Source: an uncultured Rhodocyclaceae bacterium (GTDB taxonomy: Bacteria; Pseudomonadota; Gammaproteobacteria; Burkholderiales; Rhodocyclaceae). Taken from it: DNA of 17,547 bases. How positions within the stretch are numbered: position 1 is the stretch's first letter; every line of letters begins with the position of its first letter. The position numbers and the translations under genes were made by a program. Below the pieces are notes generated by a model that was not told the origin of the DNA, ran no database searches, and was given only the letters and a program-made list of their open reading frames with translations. The stretch covers positions 1-17,547 of the forward strand of contig CALAGF010000164.1 in NCBI GenBank assembly GCA_937892345.1, in the 5' to 3' direction. This document shows, one piece after another, positions 1 to 6,245 of the stretch.

Positions 1-1
1 C

Positions 2-355
2 AAGCTGCGCGAGCTGGAATACATCCAGGCTGCGCAGGCCTTCGGTGTTTCCGATCTGCGCATCATCGCGCGCCACATCCTGCCTAACCTGATGCACATC
101 GTCATCATCTCGCTGGTCATGGATTTCTCCGGGCTGGTGCTGGCCGAGGCGGTGCTTTCCTATGTCGGTATCGGCGTAGATCCGACGATGACCAGTTTCG
201 GCACCATGATCAACAATGCCCGCATGGAGCTGGGCCGCGAGCCGGTGGTGTGGTGGTCGCTGGCGGCCGCCTTCGCCTTCATGTTCGCCCTGGTGCTGGC
301 GGCCAACCTGTTCGCCGACGCCGTGCGCGATGCCTTTGATCCGAGGTCGGCCTGA
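2..355 (+). CDS. Peptide/nickel-type ABC transporter permease (DppC/OppC/YejE-like), C-terminal part only
   Basis: This is the last ~117 codons of an inner-membrane permease whose start lies before the window; the frame is open from base 2. The first 30 residues hold the EAA loop that docks the permease on its ATPase: EYIQAAQAFGVSD followed by RHILPNL, matching the family pattern EAA-x3-G-x9-I-x-LP. Two hydrophobic segments follow, about residues 32-55 and 80-102, and the protein ends in ADAVRDAFDPRSA, a typical DppC/OppC ending. Its TGA stop (353-355) shares its last base with the ATG of the next gene, so the two are translationally coupled and form one importer. The substrate cannot be told from this piece; oligopeptides, dipeptides, glutathione-like or microcin-type peptides are all possible for the family. 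Confidence 0.93.
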   Translation, partial: KLRELEYIQAAQAFGVSDLRIIARHILPNLMHIVIISLVMDFSGLVLAEAVLSYVGIGVDPTMTSFGTMINNARMELGREPVVWWSLAAAFAFMFALVLAANLFADAVRDAFDPRSA

Positions 356-2343
356 TGCTTGAAGTCCACAATCTGCGCCTTGGGTTTGTCGCAGGCGATC
401 AACGCTTGATTGCGGTCGACGGCCTTTCCTTCGCGATTTCTGCAGGCGAAACCTTTGCCTTGCTAGGGGAATCCGGCTGCGGCAAATCGGTGGCGGCCCA
501 GGCGCTGATGCGTTTGTTGCCCGCCGCCGGCCGAGTGCTCGGGGGCGAGGTGGTGCTCGATGGCGTCGATCTCCTCGATCTGCCGGAAGCCGGGATGCGT
601 GCCTGGCGTGGCGGACGCATGGCGATGATCTTTCAGGAGCCGGCGACCAGCCTCAATCCGGTCATGACCGTGGGCCAGCAGATTGGCGAAGTGTTGGCGC
701 AACATCGGCAATTGACGGGTGCCGCAGGGCGCGCACGAGCACTGGCATTGCTGCAACAGGTGGGTATTGCCGATCCTGCCCGGCGGCTGGATGAGTATCC
801 CTTCCAGCTCTCCGGCGGAATGAAACAGCGGGTGATGATCGCCATTGCCCTGGCAGGAGAGCCTGAGCTGCTGATTGCCGATGAGCCGACCACCGCGCTG
901 GATGTGACGGTGCAGGCGCAGATTCTCGATTTATTGGCCAAACTTCAGGTCGACCGTGGCATGGGCATGCTGCTGATAACCCATGATCTGGGCGTGGTCG
1001 CCCGCATGGCGCAGCGCGTCGGCGTGATGTATGCCGGAGAACTGGTGGAAGTTGCGGATCGCGAGACCTTTTTTACCGCGCCGCGTCACCCCTATACGCA
1101 GGCCTTGTTTGCGGCGCTGCCCGATGTGACTCGTCGCGATGCCCGCCTTGCGACCATTCCCGGACAGGTGCCGGCCCTGTCGGCAATGCCTGCCGGTTGC
1201 CGCTTTGCTGAGCGTTGTCCGCAGGCCATGCCGGTCTGTCGCTCGACCTCCCCAGACTGGCGTGAGCTAGGCCCAAATCACCGCGTGCGTTGCCACTGGC
1301 AAGGCCAGGTGGCGCTGGCAACACCGATCGCCGCAACGCCGGCCGAAGCGGCGGTGATTCAAGCCCCTTTGCTTGCGGTCGACGCCCTCAAAGTGCATTT
1401 TCCGATTCGCAAGGGCCTGCTGCAACGCACGGTGGGCCATGTGCGTGCGGTCGACGGGGTATCTCTGGCGATTTCTCCGGGGCAGACGCTGGCTCTGGTT
1501 GGTGAATCCGGTTGCGGCAAGACCACGGTAGGCAAGGCACTGTTGCAGTTGCTGCCGCCCAGTTCAGGCTCGGTGCAGCTGGCCGGAAAATCTTTGGTCG
1601 GCCTGCGCGGTACCGCCTTGCGAGAGGCTCGCCGGGCAATGCAGATGGTGTTTCAGGATCCTTTTGCTTCGCTGAATCCGCGCATGCGGGTGGGGGAAAT
1701 CATCGGCGAAGGGATGGATGCCCTGCAAGCGGCCGCCATTGAAGCCCTGTTGCAGCAAGTGGGCTTGCCGCCCGATGCCGCGGGGCGCTATCCGCATGAG
1801 TTTTCCGGTGGTCAGCGTCAGCGCATTGCGATTGCCCGGGCGCTGGCCGTGCAGCCAGCGCTGCTGATCTGCGACGAGCCCACATCGGCACTTGACGTCT
1901 CGGTACAGGCGCAAATCCTCAATCTGCTCAAAAGTCTGCAAGCCGATCTGGGTGTGGCCTATTTGTTCATCACCCACAATTTTGCCGTGGTCGAGTATCT
2001 GGCCGATGAAGTCGCCGTGATGTATCTCGGACGGATTGTCGAGCGGGGCAAAGCCGCGGAAATTCTGCATTCCCCGCGCCATCCCTACACGCAGGCCTTG
2101 TTGTCTGCGGTCCCGGTGCCTCGCCTTGGCGGGGGCGAATCCCGAATTCACCTGCCTGGCGAAACCCCGTCACCGGCCAATCCGCCAACGGGCTGTCATT
2201 TTCATCCCCGTTGCACGCAGGCCATGACGCACTGCCGGGATGTCTATCCGGGGACCAGCGAAGTTTCACCGACGCATACGGTCAACTGCCATTTGATGGC
2301 CAAAACGGGTGCGTTTGCCTGCTTGGACTCTGACGACTCTTAG
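355..2343 (+). CDS. Fused double ATP-binding subunit of a peptide-type ABC importer (GsiA/DppD-DppF/YejF type)
   Basis: One 662-residue protein carries both nucleotide-binding domains of a peptide-type ABC importer, so it would power the permease pair without a second ATPase. Domain 1 has Walker A GESGCGKS at residues 38-45, the ABC signature LSGGM at 152-156 and Walker B LLIADEP at 172-178. Domain 2 has Walker A GESGCGKT at 383-390, signature FSGGQ at 483-487 and Walker B LLICDEP at 503-509. Each half ends in the oligopeptide-transporter C-terminal domain with four cysteines at identical spacing, C-x5-C-x6-C-x17-C (C282/288/295/313 and C614/620/627/645). Length agrees with GsiA-type fusions (about 620 residues) plus a longer linker. 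A GAGG at 343-346 inside the permease gene serves as ribosome binding site. Substrate unknown. Confidence 0.95.
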   Translation: MLEVHNLRLGFVAGDQRLIAVDGLSFAISAGETFALLGESGCGKSVAAQALMRLLPAAGRVLGGEVVLDGVDLLDLPEAGMRAWRGGRMAMIFQEPATSLNPVMTVGQQIGEVLAQHRQLTGAAGRARALALLQQVGIADPARRLDEYPFQLSGGMKQRVMIAIALAGEPELLIADEPTTALDVTVQAQILDLLAKLQVDRGMGMLLITHDLGVVARMAQRVGVMYAGELVEVADRETFFTAPRHPYTQALFAALPDVTRRDARLATIPGQVPALSAMPAGCRFAERCPQAMPVCRSTSPDWRELGPNHRVRCHWQGQVALATPIAATPAEAAVIQAPLLAVDALKVHFPIRKGLLQRTVGHVRAVDGVSLAISPGQTLALVGESGCGKTTVGKALLQLLPPSSGSVQLAGKSLVGLRGTALREARRAMQMVFQDPFASLNPRMRVGEIIGEGMDALQAAAIEALLQQVGLPPDAAGRYPHEFSGGQRQRIAIARALAVQPALLICDEPTSALDVSVQAQILNLLKSLQADLGVAYLFITHNFAVVEYLADEVAVMYLGRIVERGKAAEILHSPRHPYTQALLSAVPVPRLGGGESRIHLPGETPSPANPPTGCHFHPRCTQAMTHCRDVYPGTSEVSPTHTVNCHLMAKTGAFACLDSDDS

Positions 2344-2390
2344 TCACCGATCCTCAAAGGTTTGCGGAAATCCGAACAGCCAGAGCCCGA

Positions 2391-3911
2391 TTAGCGCCGT
2401 TTGCCGGGTGCTTTTGCCTTGCTGGCAGTGCTGGTTTTGCTGCTGTCCTTGACGTTGCTCTTGGCTGCAGGTTTGCTGCGGCTGGACGAGGAGGATTTGC
2501 CGCTGTCGCGTTTGTTGTCCCGCGGGCTATCCTTGCTGCTGGCGGATTTGCCGGGTTTTTCTGTACGGCTCGATTTGCTGTCAGTGTCGGCCTTGCTGTT
2601 GCTCGATACTTTGACGCACTTCGCTTTTTTCCCTTTGCCACGCATTTTGCAGGGCGGGGGATCAGGCTGGATGATGACCGGAGAGGAATTCATGCCGAGC
2701 ACGCCGCGCAGGTTGTCGCTGCTGCCATAGCCGGGCACCAGCAGTTTGGAGCCGGCTGCAAGCCTTACATTGCCGGGCAGGCCGTTGACGCGGATCAGTT
2801 CGCTGGTGGTGGTGTCAAAGCGCGAGGCGATCTGGTCAACGCGTTCCGGCGCACGGACTGAGTAGGCTTGCCACTGGCTGAGCGGCGTCTGCTGGTTTTG
2901 CAGGTTCTTGCGGAACAGGTCGATGCGGTCGGCCGGCAGGATCAGGGTGCTGTCCGGCTTGATGATTGGCCGGTTGTGCGAGGGATTCAGGCGGCGAAAT
3001 TCATCAACCGAGATGTTGGCCAGGTGGGCTGCGGTGGTGACATCCATCGGCCGGCGGGTTTCCAGCGTGGCGAGGAAGGCTTCGTTGGCAATTTCAGGCA
3101 GGCCCAGCCGGGTGTAGGTGACCCGGTCGCCGAGAATGTTTTTCAGTGCCTGAAGCTTGGGGACGTAATGCCGGGTTTCGTTCGGCATGGTCAGATTGGG
3201 ATAGTCGGTCGGCAGGCCGCGCGCTTCGTTTTTCTCGATGGCGCGTTTGACCGCGCCTTCCCCCCAGTTGTAAGACGCCAGCGCCAGATGCCAGTCGCCA
3301 TGCATGTCGTAGATGGTTTGCAGGTAATCGAGCGCGGCCTGGGTGGAGGCAAAGACATCGCGCCGTTCGTCCTGCCACCAGTTTTGCTCCAGCTTGAAGC
3401 GTCGACCGGTGGAGGGAATGAATTGCCACAAACCGGAGGCCTTGGCCGGTGAGTTGGCCATCGGGTTGAAGGCGCTTTCCACCATGGGTAGCAGCGCGAG
3501 TTCGGTCGGCATGCCGCGCGATTCCAGTTCTGCGACGATGTGGTGCAGGTAGGGTCGGGCACGCTCGATCATCCGGCGCAGGGATTCCGGACGATTGAGG
3601 TAGTACTGCTGGTAGTAGAGGACCAGATCGTCGTTGAGATTGGTCATCGCAAAACCGTTGCGGATGCGGTCCCAGAGATTCGTTGACTGGGTGGTCAGGT
3701 CGATGCTGATCGGTAATTCAGGCGGCGCGGTCAGTTCCTGATAGATCAACCCGTCATTGGCTGCTGATTGAAACTGAGGCGAGAGCATCAGACTCATTTG
3801 CTGCCGCAGTTCCAGGTCGGCATGGGCAGTACTGCTCATACCCGCGATCATCGCTACCGCAACCCCGCATTCAGCCAACAGGCGAAACAGTGACTGAATC
3901 TGGAAAGGCAT
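2391..3911 (-). CDS. mltD: Membrane-bound lytic murein transglycosylase D-like protein (SLT domain plus LysM)
   Basis: This 506-residue exported enzyme should cleave the peptidoglycan MurNAc-GlcNAc bond to make 1,6-anhydro ends. Residues 1-31 are a signal peptide ending STAHA; unlike E. coli MltD there is no convincing lipobox. The SLT domain spans about 105-260, with the predicted catalytic glutamate E145 in LLPMVESAFNP, then SGLWQFIPSTGR (159-170) and ALASYNWGEGAV (210-221). A LysM-like stretch lies at about 290-332 and a clearer LysM at 348-394 (AYSVRAPERVDQ to LLVPG). Residues from about 425 to the end are low-complexity Ser/Lys/Asp/Arg, unusual for the family. Translation starts at ATG 3911 with AGGAG about 10 bases upstream. 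It converges on the ABC operon with a 47-base gap that shows no clear terminator. Confidence 0.93.
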   Translation of the reverse strand: MPFQIQSLFRLLAECGVAVAMIAGMSSTAHADLELRQQMSLMLSPQFQSAANDGLIYQELTAPPELPISIDLTTQSTNLWDRIRNGFAMTNLNDDLVLYYQQYYLNRPESLRRMIERARPYLHHIVAELESRGMPTELALLPMVESAFNPMANSPAKASGLWQFIPSTGRRFKLEQNWWQDERRDVFASTQAALDYLQTIYDMHGDWHLALASYNWGEGAVKRAIEKNEARGLPTDYPNLTMPNETRHYVPKLQALKNILGDRVTYTRLGLPEIANEAFLATLETRRPMDVTTAAHLANISVDEFRRLNPSHNRPIIKPDSTLILPADRIDLFRKNLQNQQTPLSQWQAYSVRAPERVDQIASRFDTTTSELIRVNGLPGNVRLAAGSKLLVPGYGSSDNLRGVLGMNSSPVIIQPDPPPCKMRGKGKKAKCVKVSSNSKADTDSKSSRTEKPGKSASSKDSPRDNKRDSGKSSSSSRSKPAAKSNVKDSSKTSTASKAKAPGKRR

Positions 3912-3954
3912 GAGGACTGGGCTCCTGGTGCGCGCGGGTTCGGGGAAGGGCGGG

Positions 3955-3960
3955 ATTATA
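3955..3960 (-). promoter_or_regulatory. Candidate -10 element for the MltD gene
   Basis: On the minus strand these bases read TATAAT, a perfect sigma-70 -10 hexamer, 43 bases before the MltD start codon. The matching -35 region is weak: with an 18-base spacer it reads CGAATG, so activity would rest mainly on the -10. This is a sequence match only. Confidence 0.4.
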
Positions 3961-4005
3961 CCCTTCCGTCCGGGCGCATTCGGCTTGTTGTTACAACTGA
4001 TTCAG

Positions 4006-4028
4006 ATGCTTCGATTTACCCGAAGCAT
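4006..4028. repeat. Inverted repeat between mltD and the 69-residue gene
   Basis: ATGCTTCG (4006-4013) and CGAAGCAT (4021-4028) are perfect complements around the 7-base loop ATTTACC. It lies between two divergently transcribed genes and has no run of T after it on either strand, so an operator or a mRNA leader hairpin is more likely than an intrinsic terminator. Confidence 0.45.
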
Positions 4029-4111
4029 GTTGTCGCTTTACTGCAAGCGCAAGAGCGGAAACTCTGAGGTAGGATGTCTCCATCCTTTGACGAAACAGAA
4101 GGTGATGCCAG

Positions 4112-4321
4112 ATGAAGAAGGTTCAGATTTCGATTCAGCACGGTGCAGAGTATGTGTGTACCAAATTGGGCGATGTGGTGACCGCGATCCAGCAAGTGGC
4201 CATCGTCAAGGGGTTGCCGATGTGGGAGGTCGAACGGCGGATCGGTTCCGGCATCCGCAAGCGCCTGATTGTTTCGGCGCGTACGCTCTTGCCCCTGCAG
4301 CCGCTGCCTTCAGGGGTCTGA
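4112..4321 (+). CDS. Small protein of unknown function (69 residues)
   Basis: I do not recognise this protein. It starts MKKVQISIQHGAEYVCTKLG, has no signal peptide or membrane segment, and ends in a basic stretch followed by a Pro/Leu tail. Evidence that it is real: a good ribosome binding site AGAAGG (4097-4102) nine bases before the ATG, codons rich in G or C at the third position like neighbouring genes, and a plausible amphipathic central region (VVTAIQQVAIVKGLPMWEVE) followed by RRIGSGIRKRL. The basic middle could bind nucleic acid, which is a guess. Its last 12 bases overlap the 3' end of the sigma-54 regulator gene on the other strand. No cysteine motif or known fold is visible. Confidence 0.6.
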   Translation: MKKVQISIQHGAEYVCTKLGDVVTAIQQVAIVKGLPMWEVERRIGSGIRKRLIVSARTLLPLQPLPSGV

Positions 4322-5644
4322 GTGCTGGCCCGGCGTACTGCCGGGTTTTCCCAGCCGCCGGTAGAGTGTTCTTTCCGATATCCCGAGATGGCGAGCAAGC
4401 GCCTTGCGATTGCCGGGGAAGGTTTCGGCGATTTCCTGCAGATTTGCATCGGTCAACACGGGCTTTTTGCACATTTCCGCTGTTGACCGCAGCCAGGTGG
4501 CAGGCATGCCGGGCAGGCTGTTTGCGGGTAGATGGCGCAGGTTGATCTCGTCGCCATCGCTCAGCAGGCAAGCGCGTTCAAGCAGGTTGCGCAGTTCGCG
4601 GACATTGCCCGGGAAATCATGCTGGCGCAGCCATTGCCGGGCCTCGTCGGCCAGGTGCAGTTTGCGCCCGTTCGCCACCTGCGGTAGCAGGGCGTCGGCG
4701 ATGACCTGAACGTCATCCCCGCGCTCACGCAAGGGCGGCAGGAAAATCGGAAACACATTGAGGCGATAAAAAAGGTCCTGCCGGAAAGTGCCGGCAGCGA
4801 GCATTTCTGCCAGCGGTCGATGAGTGGCGGAAATAATTCGGATATCTGCCTGACGTAACTCCGTGGAACCAACGCGTCGGAAGGTGCCGGTTTCCAGCAA
4901 GCGCAAGAGCTTGACCTGGATCGACAGTGGAATATCGCCCACTTCGTCGAGAAACAAGGTACCGCCCGCCGCCGCCTCGATCAAGCCGGTCTTGCGCGTG
5001 ACCGCGCCGGTAAAAGCGCCGCGTTCGTGGCCGAAGAGTTCACTTTCGAAGAGCGTTTCCGCCAGTCCTGAACAGTCGACCGCAACAAAGGGTTTTTCAA
5101 TCCGCCGGCTGAGTTGATGAATGGCATTGGCGACCAATTCCTTGCCGGTCCCTGATTCTCCCTGCAGCAGGACGGCGGCGTCCGCCGGGGCAACGCGGGC
5201 GACCATCTCCATCATGGCGAGAAAACTGGGCGAGCGGCCGATCAGGCCGCGGGCGTGCTCGTGGGTGCGTGGCACCGGCAGCGGATCAATTTTCTCGATG
5301 AAATAGGCGATATCTCCCGCAGCATCGCGAATCGGCGACAACTCGATATTTTCAAAATGCTCGCCGTGGGGCGTGTGATGCAGATGGACCACCCGCTCGC
5401 GTTCTCCCGAACGCAGGCTGCGCTGCAAGGGGCAGGATTCGCCCGCCTGGTCGCAGGGCAGGGTGTAACGGTGCGAGACCTCGTAGCAGGTTCGCCCGAC
5501 CACGCATTGCTGACCTTCCCATTTTTCCCGGTAGGCCTTGTTGGCAGAAAGGATGCGGTAATTGCGGTCGCACAGGATATGCGGCTCGGCAAGCGATTCA
5601 AGGAAGGAAACCAGTTCGACCGGTGTGTCCGTGTTTTCTGCCAT
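4310..5644 (-). CDS. Sigma-54-dependent transcriptional activator with a cysteine-rich PAS sensor domain
   Basis: This 444-residue NtrC-class activator has three parts. Residues 15-120 form a PAS domain with five cysteines (C25, C47, C53, C64, C71), including the pattern GRTCYEVSH then PCDQAGESCPL; related PAS domains carry such clusters and may sense redox state or bind a metal. Residues 131-365 are the AAA+ core: Walker A GESGTGKE (162-169), the sigma-54-contacting loop GAFTGA (209-214), Walker B GGTLFLDE (227-234) and arginine-finger region FRQDLFYRLN (287-296). Residues 398-431 are a Fis-type helix-turn-helix ending SERTLYRRL. There is no receiver domain, so the signal is probably sensed directly by the PAS domain. 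It is divergent from the 5835-7220 operon, which has its own sigma-54 promoter and is the likely target. The start codon sits inside a repeat-rich region, which would allow autoregulation. Confidence 0.93.
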   Translation of the reverse strand: MAENTDTPVELVSFLESLAEPHILCDRNYRILSANKAYREKWEGQQCVVGRTCYEVSHRYTLPCDQAGESCPLQRSLRSGERERVVHLHHTPHGEHFENIELSPIRDAAGDIAYFIEKIDPLPVPRTHEHARGLIGRSPSFLAMMEMVARVAPADAAVLLQGESGTGKELVANAIHQLSRRIEKPFVAVDCSGLAETLFESELFGHERGAFTGAVTRKTGLIEAAAGGTLFLDEVGDIPLSIQVKLLRLLETGTFRRVGSTELRQADIRIISATHRPLAEMLAAGTFRQDLFYRLNVFPIFLPPLRERGDDVQVIADALLPQVANGRKLHLADEARQWLRQHDFPGNVRELRNLLERACLLSDGDEINLRHLPANSLPGMPATWLRSTAEMCKKPVLTDANLQEIAETFPGNRKALARHLGISERTLYRRLGKPGSTPGQHSDP

Positions 5645-5655
5645 GTGCTGCCAAT

Positions 5656-5699
5656 ATTCAGGTTTTCACTGCCACATGCTGCCACAAGGCGCCCTGAAT
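5656..5699. promoter_or_regulatory. Candidate upstream activator sequence: paired ATTCAGG/CCTGAAT sites
   Basis: ATTCAGG (5656-5662) and CCTGAAT (5693-5699) are a perfect 7-base inverted pair 30 bases apart, with TGCCACA repeated directly at 5670-5676 and 5680-5686, one helical turn apart, between them. Relative to the predicted start site near 5805 they lie about 105-150 bases upstream, the usual place for NtrC-class activator sites. The same core, CTGAAT/ATTCAG, recurs at 5744-5767. Confidence 0.45.
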
Positions 5700-5726
5700 C
5701 ACCAAGGTCCATCGCCTCCTGATGGG

Positions 5727-5738
5727 TGGAAATTTCCA
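5727..5738. promoter_or_regulatory. Perfect 12-base palindrome, possible operator
   Basis: TGGAAATTTCCA is fully self-complementary and sits between the two divergent genes, about 70-80 bases before the predicted sigma-54 start site. No known consensus is claimed. Confidence 0.35.
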
Positions 5739-5743
5739 TTGTG

Positions 5744-5767
5744 CTGAATTTAAAGCAAAAAATTCAG
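5744..5767. promoter_or_regulatory. Second inverted pair of the CTGAATT core
   Basis: CTGAATT (5744-5750) and AATTCAG (5761-5767) are perfect complements around a 10-base AT-rich spacer. This pair ends 10 bases before the -24/-12 promoter and repeats the core of the distal pair, so the same protein could bind both. Its closeness to the promoter would suit a repressing role or an RNA polymerase-proximal contact. Confidence 0.45.
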
Positions 5768-5777
5768 TGGACCGTTG

Positions 5778-5794
5778 CTGGCATGAGTCTTGAT
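5778..5794 (+). promoter_or_regulatory. Sigma-54 (-24/-12) promoter of the small protein/transporter operon
   Basis: CTGGCATGAGTCTTGAT matches the sigma-54 consensus YTGGCACG-N4-TTGCW at nearly every fixed base. GG (5780-5781) and the -12 dinucleotide (5792-5793) are spaced exactly 12 bases apart; the -12 dinucleotide reads GA instead of GC. Transcription would start near 5805, 30 bases before the ATG at 5835. A sigma-54 activator is encoded divergently next door, which strongly supports the assignment. Confidence 0.72.
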
Positions 5795-5834
5795 AAGTCA
5801 TGGCTGATGTTTGCTGCTTACCAAGGAAATCGCC

Positions 5835-6227
5835 ATGAAACAAACCCTGCTTCAGGAAAAATACCCCATCTTTGTTGCTGAAATTGCCAAGTCGGAGACT
5901 GCCTGCAAGACGGTCGATGCCTTGATCGAGTACTACAAGGGAAGGATTGCGGAAAATCCCAAGGTCCGGTTCATCGGCGTATTCGACCATTTTGCGCATA
6001 CGACCCTGATCGGCGGCCCGATTGTTGAAGGGATGAGTGCTGCGGTCGACCTCATTTTTTGCTTCGGATTCGCCATTCCGACCCCGCATATGCTCGCAGT
6101 GCGCCCACGCTCGATCGGCATCGCCGATATGGGCGACAAGTTCGTGATCAGCTTCATGGAGGCACCGATGCAGCCCGCAAACGAGGCGATGGAACGCTGG
6201 ACGCGCGAATTGCGCACCGCCGCCTGA
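5835..6227 (+). CDS. Conserved small protein of unknown function (130 residues, possibly DUF6858-like)
   Basis: The start chosen is the ATG at 5835, preceded by AAGGAAA (5823-5829); an upstream in-frame ATG at 5811 has no such site and lies almost on the predicted transcription start. The product is soluble, with no signal peptide. It contains FIGVFDHFAHTTLIGG, VDLIFCFGFAIPTP and RPRSIGIADMGDKFVISFMEAP. I have a weak memory of a small domain of unknown function (DUF6858) with the same ending; this should be treated as tentative. It is the first gene of a sigma-54-driven pair and lies 18 bases before a transporter gene. That suggests a partner or accessory role: substrate binding, detoxification or regulation. 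Single histidines and cysteines exist, but no classical catalytic motif is apparent. Confidence 0.85.
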   Translation: MKQTLLQEKYPIFVAEIAKSETACKTVDALIEYYKGRIAENPKVRFIGVFDHFAHTTLIGGPIVEGMSAAVDLIFCFGFAIPTPHMLAVRPRSIGIADMGDKFVISFMEAPMQPANEAMERWTRELRTAA

Positions 6228-6245
6228 ATTGCCGGAGACGCCCCG

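Noticed and set aside
1564..2151. 195-codon minus-strand frame inside the ABC ATPase
   Set aside because: Antisense to the second nucleotide-binding domain; no supporting signals.
2868..3452. 194-codon open frame on the plus strand
   Set aside because: It lies wholly antisense to the SLT/LysM domains of mltD, has no ribosome binding site and encodes no recognisable motif.
3910..4545. 211-codon plus-strand frame spanning the mltD/small-gene gap
   Set aside because: It overlaps the 69-residue gene and the regulator in another frame, and its product looks like random GC-rich translation.
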